A stretch of DNA of 6,789 nt from Planctomycetaceae bacterium. Its GTDB lineage: Bacteria; Planctomycetota; Planctomycetia; Pirellulales; Thermoguttaceae. Positions 6,682-6,789 of this stretch are shown here, in pieces. The number at the start of each line of letters is the position of its first letter. The stretch's first letter is position 1. The notes below the pieces were generated by a model. That model had not been told where the DNA came from. It did no database searches and saw nothing but the letters and a program-made list of their open reading frames with translations. The translations under genes and the position numbers were made by a program. The stretch covers positions 1 through 6,789 of the forward strand of contig JAIRYX010000394.1 in NCBI GenBank assembly GCA_031267635.1, read 5' to 3'.

Positions 6682-6709
6682 TTGTTTTAAGTACCCGGTG
6701 AGTTATATT
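6682..6709 (+). promoter_or_regulatory. Outward promoter in the right repeat copy
   Basis: TTGTTT (6682-6687), a 16-nt spacer and TATATT (6704-6709) match the left copy's hexamers and spacing exactly. The predicted start, a few bases after 6709, coincides with the edge of the 67-bp identical block at 6712. Transcription would leave the window to the right. Confidence 0.4.
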
Positions 6710-6711
6710 GT

Positions 6712-6778
6712 CTTGTTGCGATGGTTTGATTTGTTTCGGATTGGGGTGTTCCCATCTGAAATTTCTTACTCGAACAAG
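6712..6778 (+). ncRNA. Candidate 67-nt structured leader RNA, right copy
   Basis: This block is identical to the complement of 79-145. C6712-A6721 pairs with T6770-G6778 (CUUGUU, bulged G6718, CGA against UCGAACAAG). Inside, GATGG (6720-6724) can pair with CCATC (6752-6756), or TGGG (6742-6745) with CCCA (6751-6754), and the two exclude each other. No open frame of useful length begins inside the block. RNA function is inferred from position and pairing only. Confidence 0.28.
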
Positions 6779-6789
6779 ATGAACTTATT

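Larger units (their letters stand above)
6481..6778 (+). repeat. Right copy of the ~298-bp imperfect inverted repeat
   Basis: The reverse complement matches 79-375. Identical or near-identical blocks lie at 6712-6778 (67 bp, perfect), 6618-6627, 6589-6610 (22 bp, perfect), 6551-6574 (one mismatch) and around 6531-6543, with looser matches down to 6481. The two copies keep almost the same total length (297 and 298 bp) despite divergence in the middle, so small indels balance out. The copy reads outward, to the right. Beyond 6778 only 11 bases are visible (ATGAACTTATT), which loosely resemble the left flank read outward (GCGAACCTATT), so the repeat probably continues past the window. Confidence 0.92.

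Noticed and set aside
70..6789. Target-site duplication outside the two repeat copies
   Set aside because: The flanks GGTTCGC (left) and ATGAACT (right) are not direct repeats. Their partial inverted match suggests the repeat itself continues outward.

Overview
The window holds one compact three-gene operon on the + strand. It sits between two copies, in inverted orientation, of an AT-rich repeat of about 298 bp. The genes are an ABC-transporter ATPase (811-1710), an ABC-2-type permease with a large extracytoplasmic insert (1707-3674), and an 895-residue membrane-anchored extracytoplasmic protein of no family I recognise (3671-6358). Both gene junctions are ATGA overlaps with good Shine-Dalgarno sequences, so the three proteins are probably made together and work as one membrane complex.

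The organism is a bacterium with purine-rich ribosome binding sites, moderate GC in its genes and very AT-rich intergenic DNA. The order ATPase, permease with a big extracytoplasmic domain, then a large anchored unknown protein reminds me of Planctomycetota (Pirellulales-like, host-associated low-GC lineages). This is inference from memory, not a search result.

Layout: 1-47 may hold the first codons of an outward-facing (- strand) gene. The left repeat copy lies at 79-375. An AT-rich gap at 376-810 carries a near-perfect dyad, a 21-bp direct repeat and the likely operon promoter. The operon runs from 811 to 6358. A strong hairpin lies at 6364-6423, a possible 33-residue ORF at 6418-6519 (-), and the right repeat copy at 6481-6778.

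The most interesting part lies outside the operon. The two repeat copies point away from it. Each carries the same promoter-like hexamer pair (TTGTTT, 16 nt, TATATT). Just after that, where transcription would start, is a 67-bp block that is identical in the two copies and can close on itself with a terminal stem. The rest of the repeat is only patchily conserved. I read this as two copies of an outward-firing promoter plus structured leader, either the upstream end of a duplicated or mobile gene or a dispersed regulatory element. The operon between them therefore has the layout of a composite mobile unit or of DNA that could invert by recombination.
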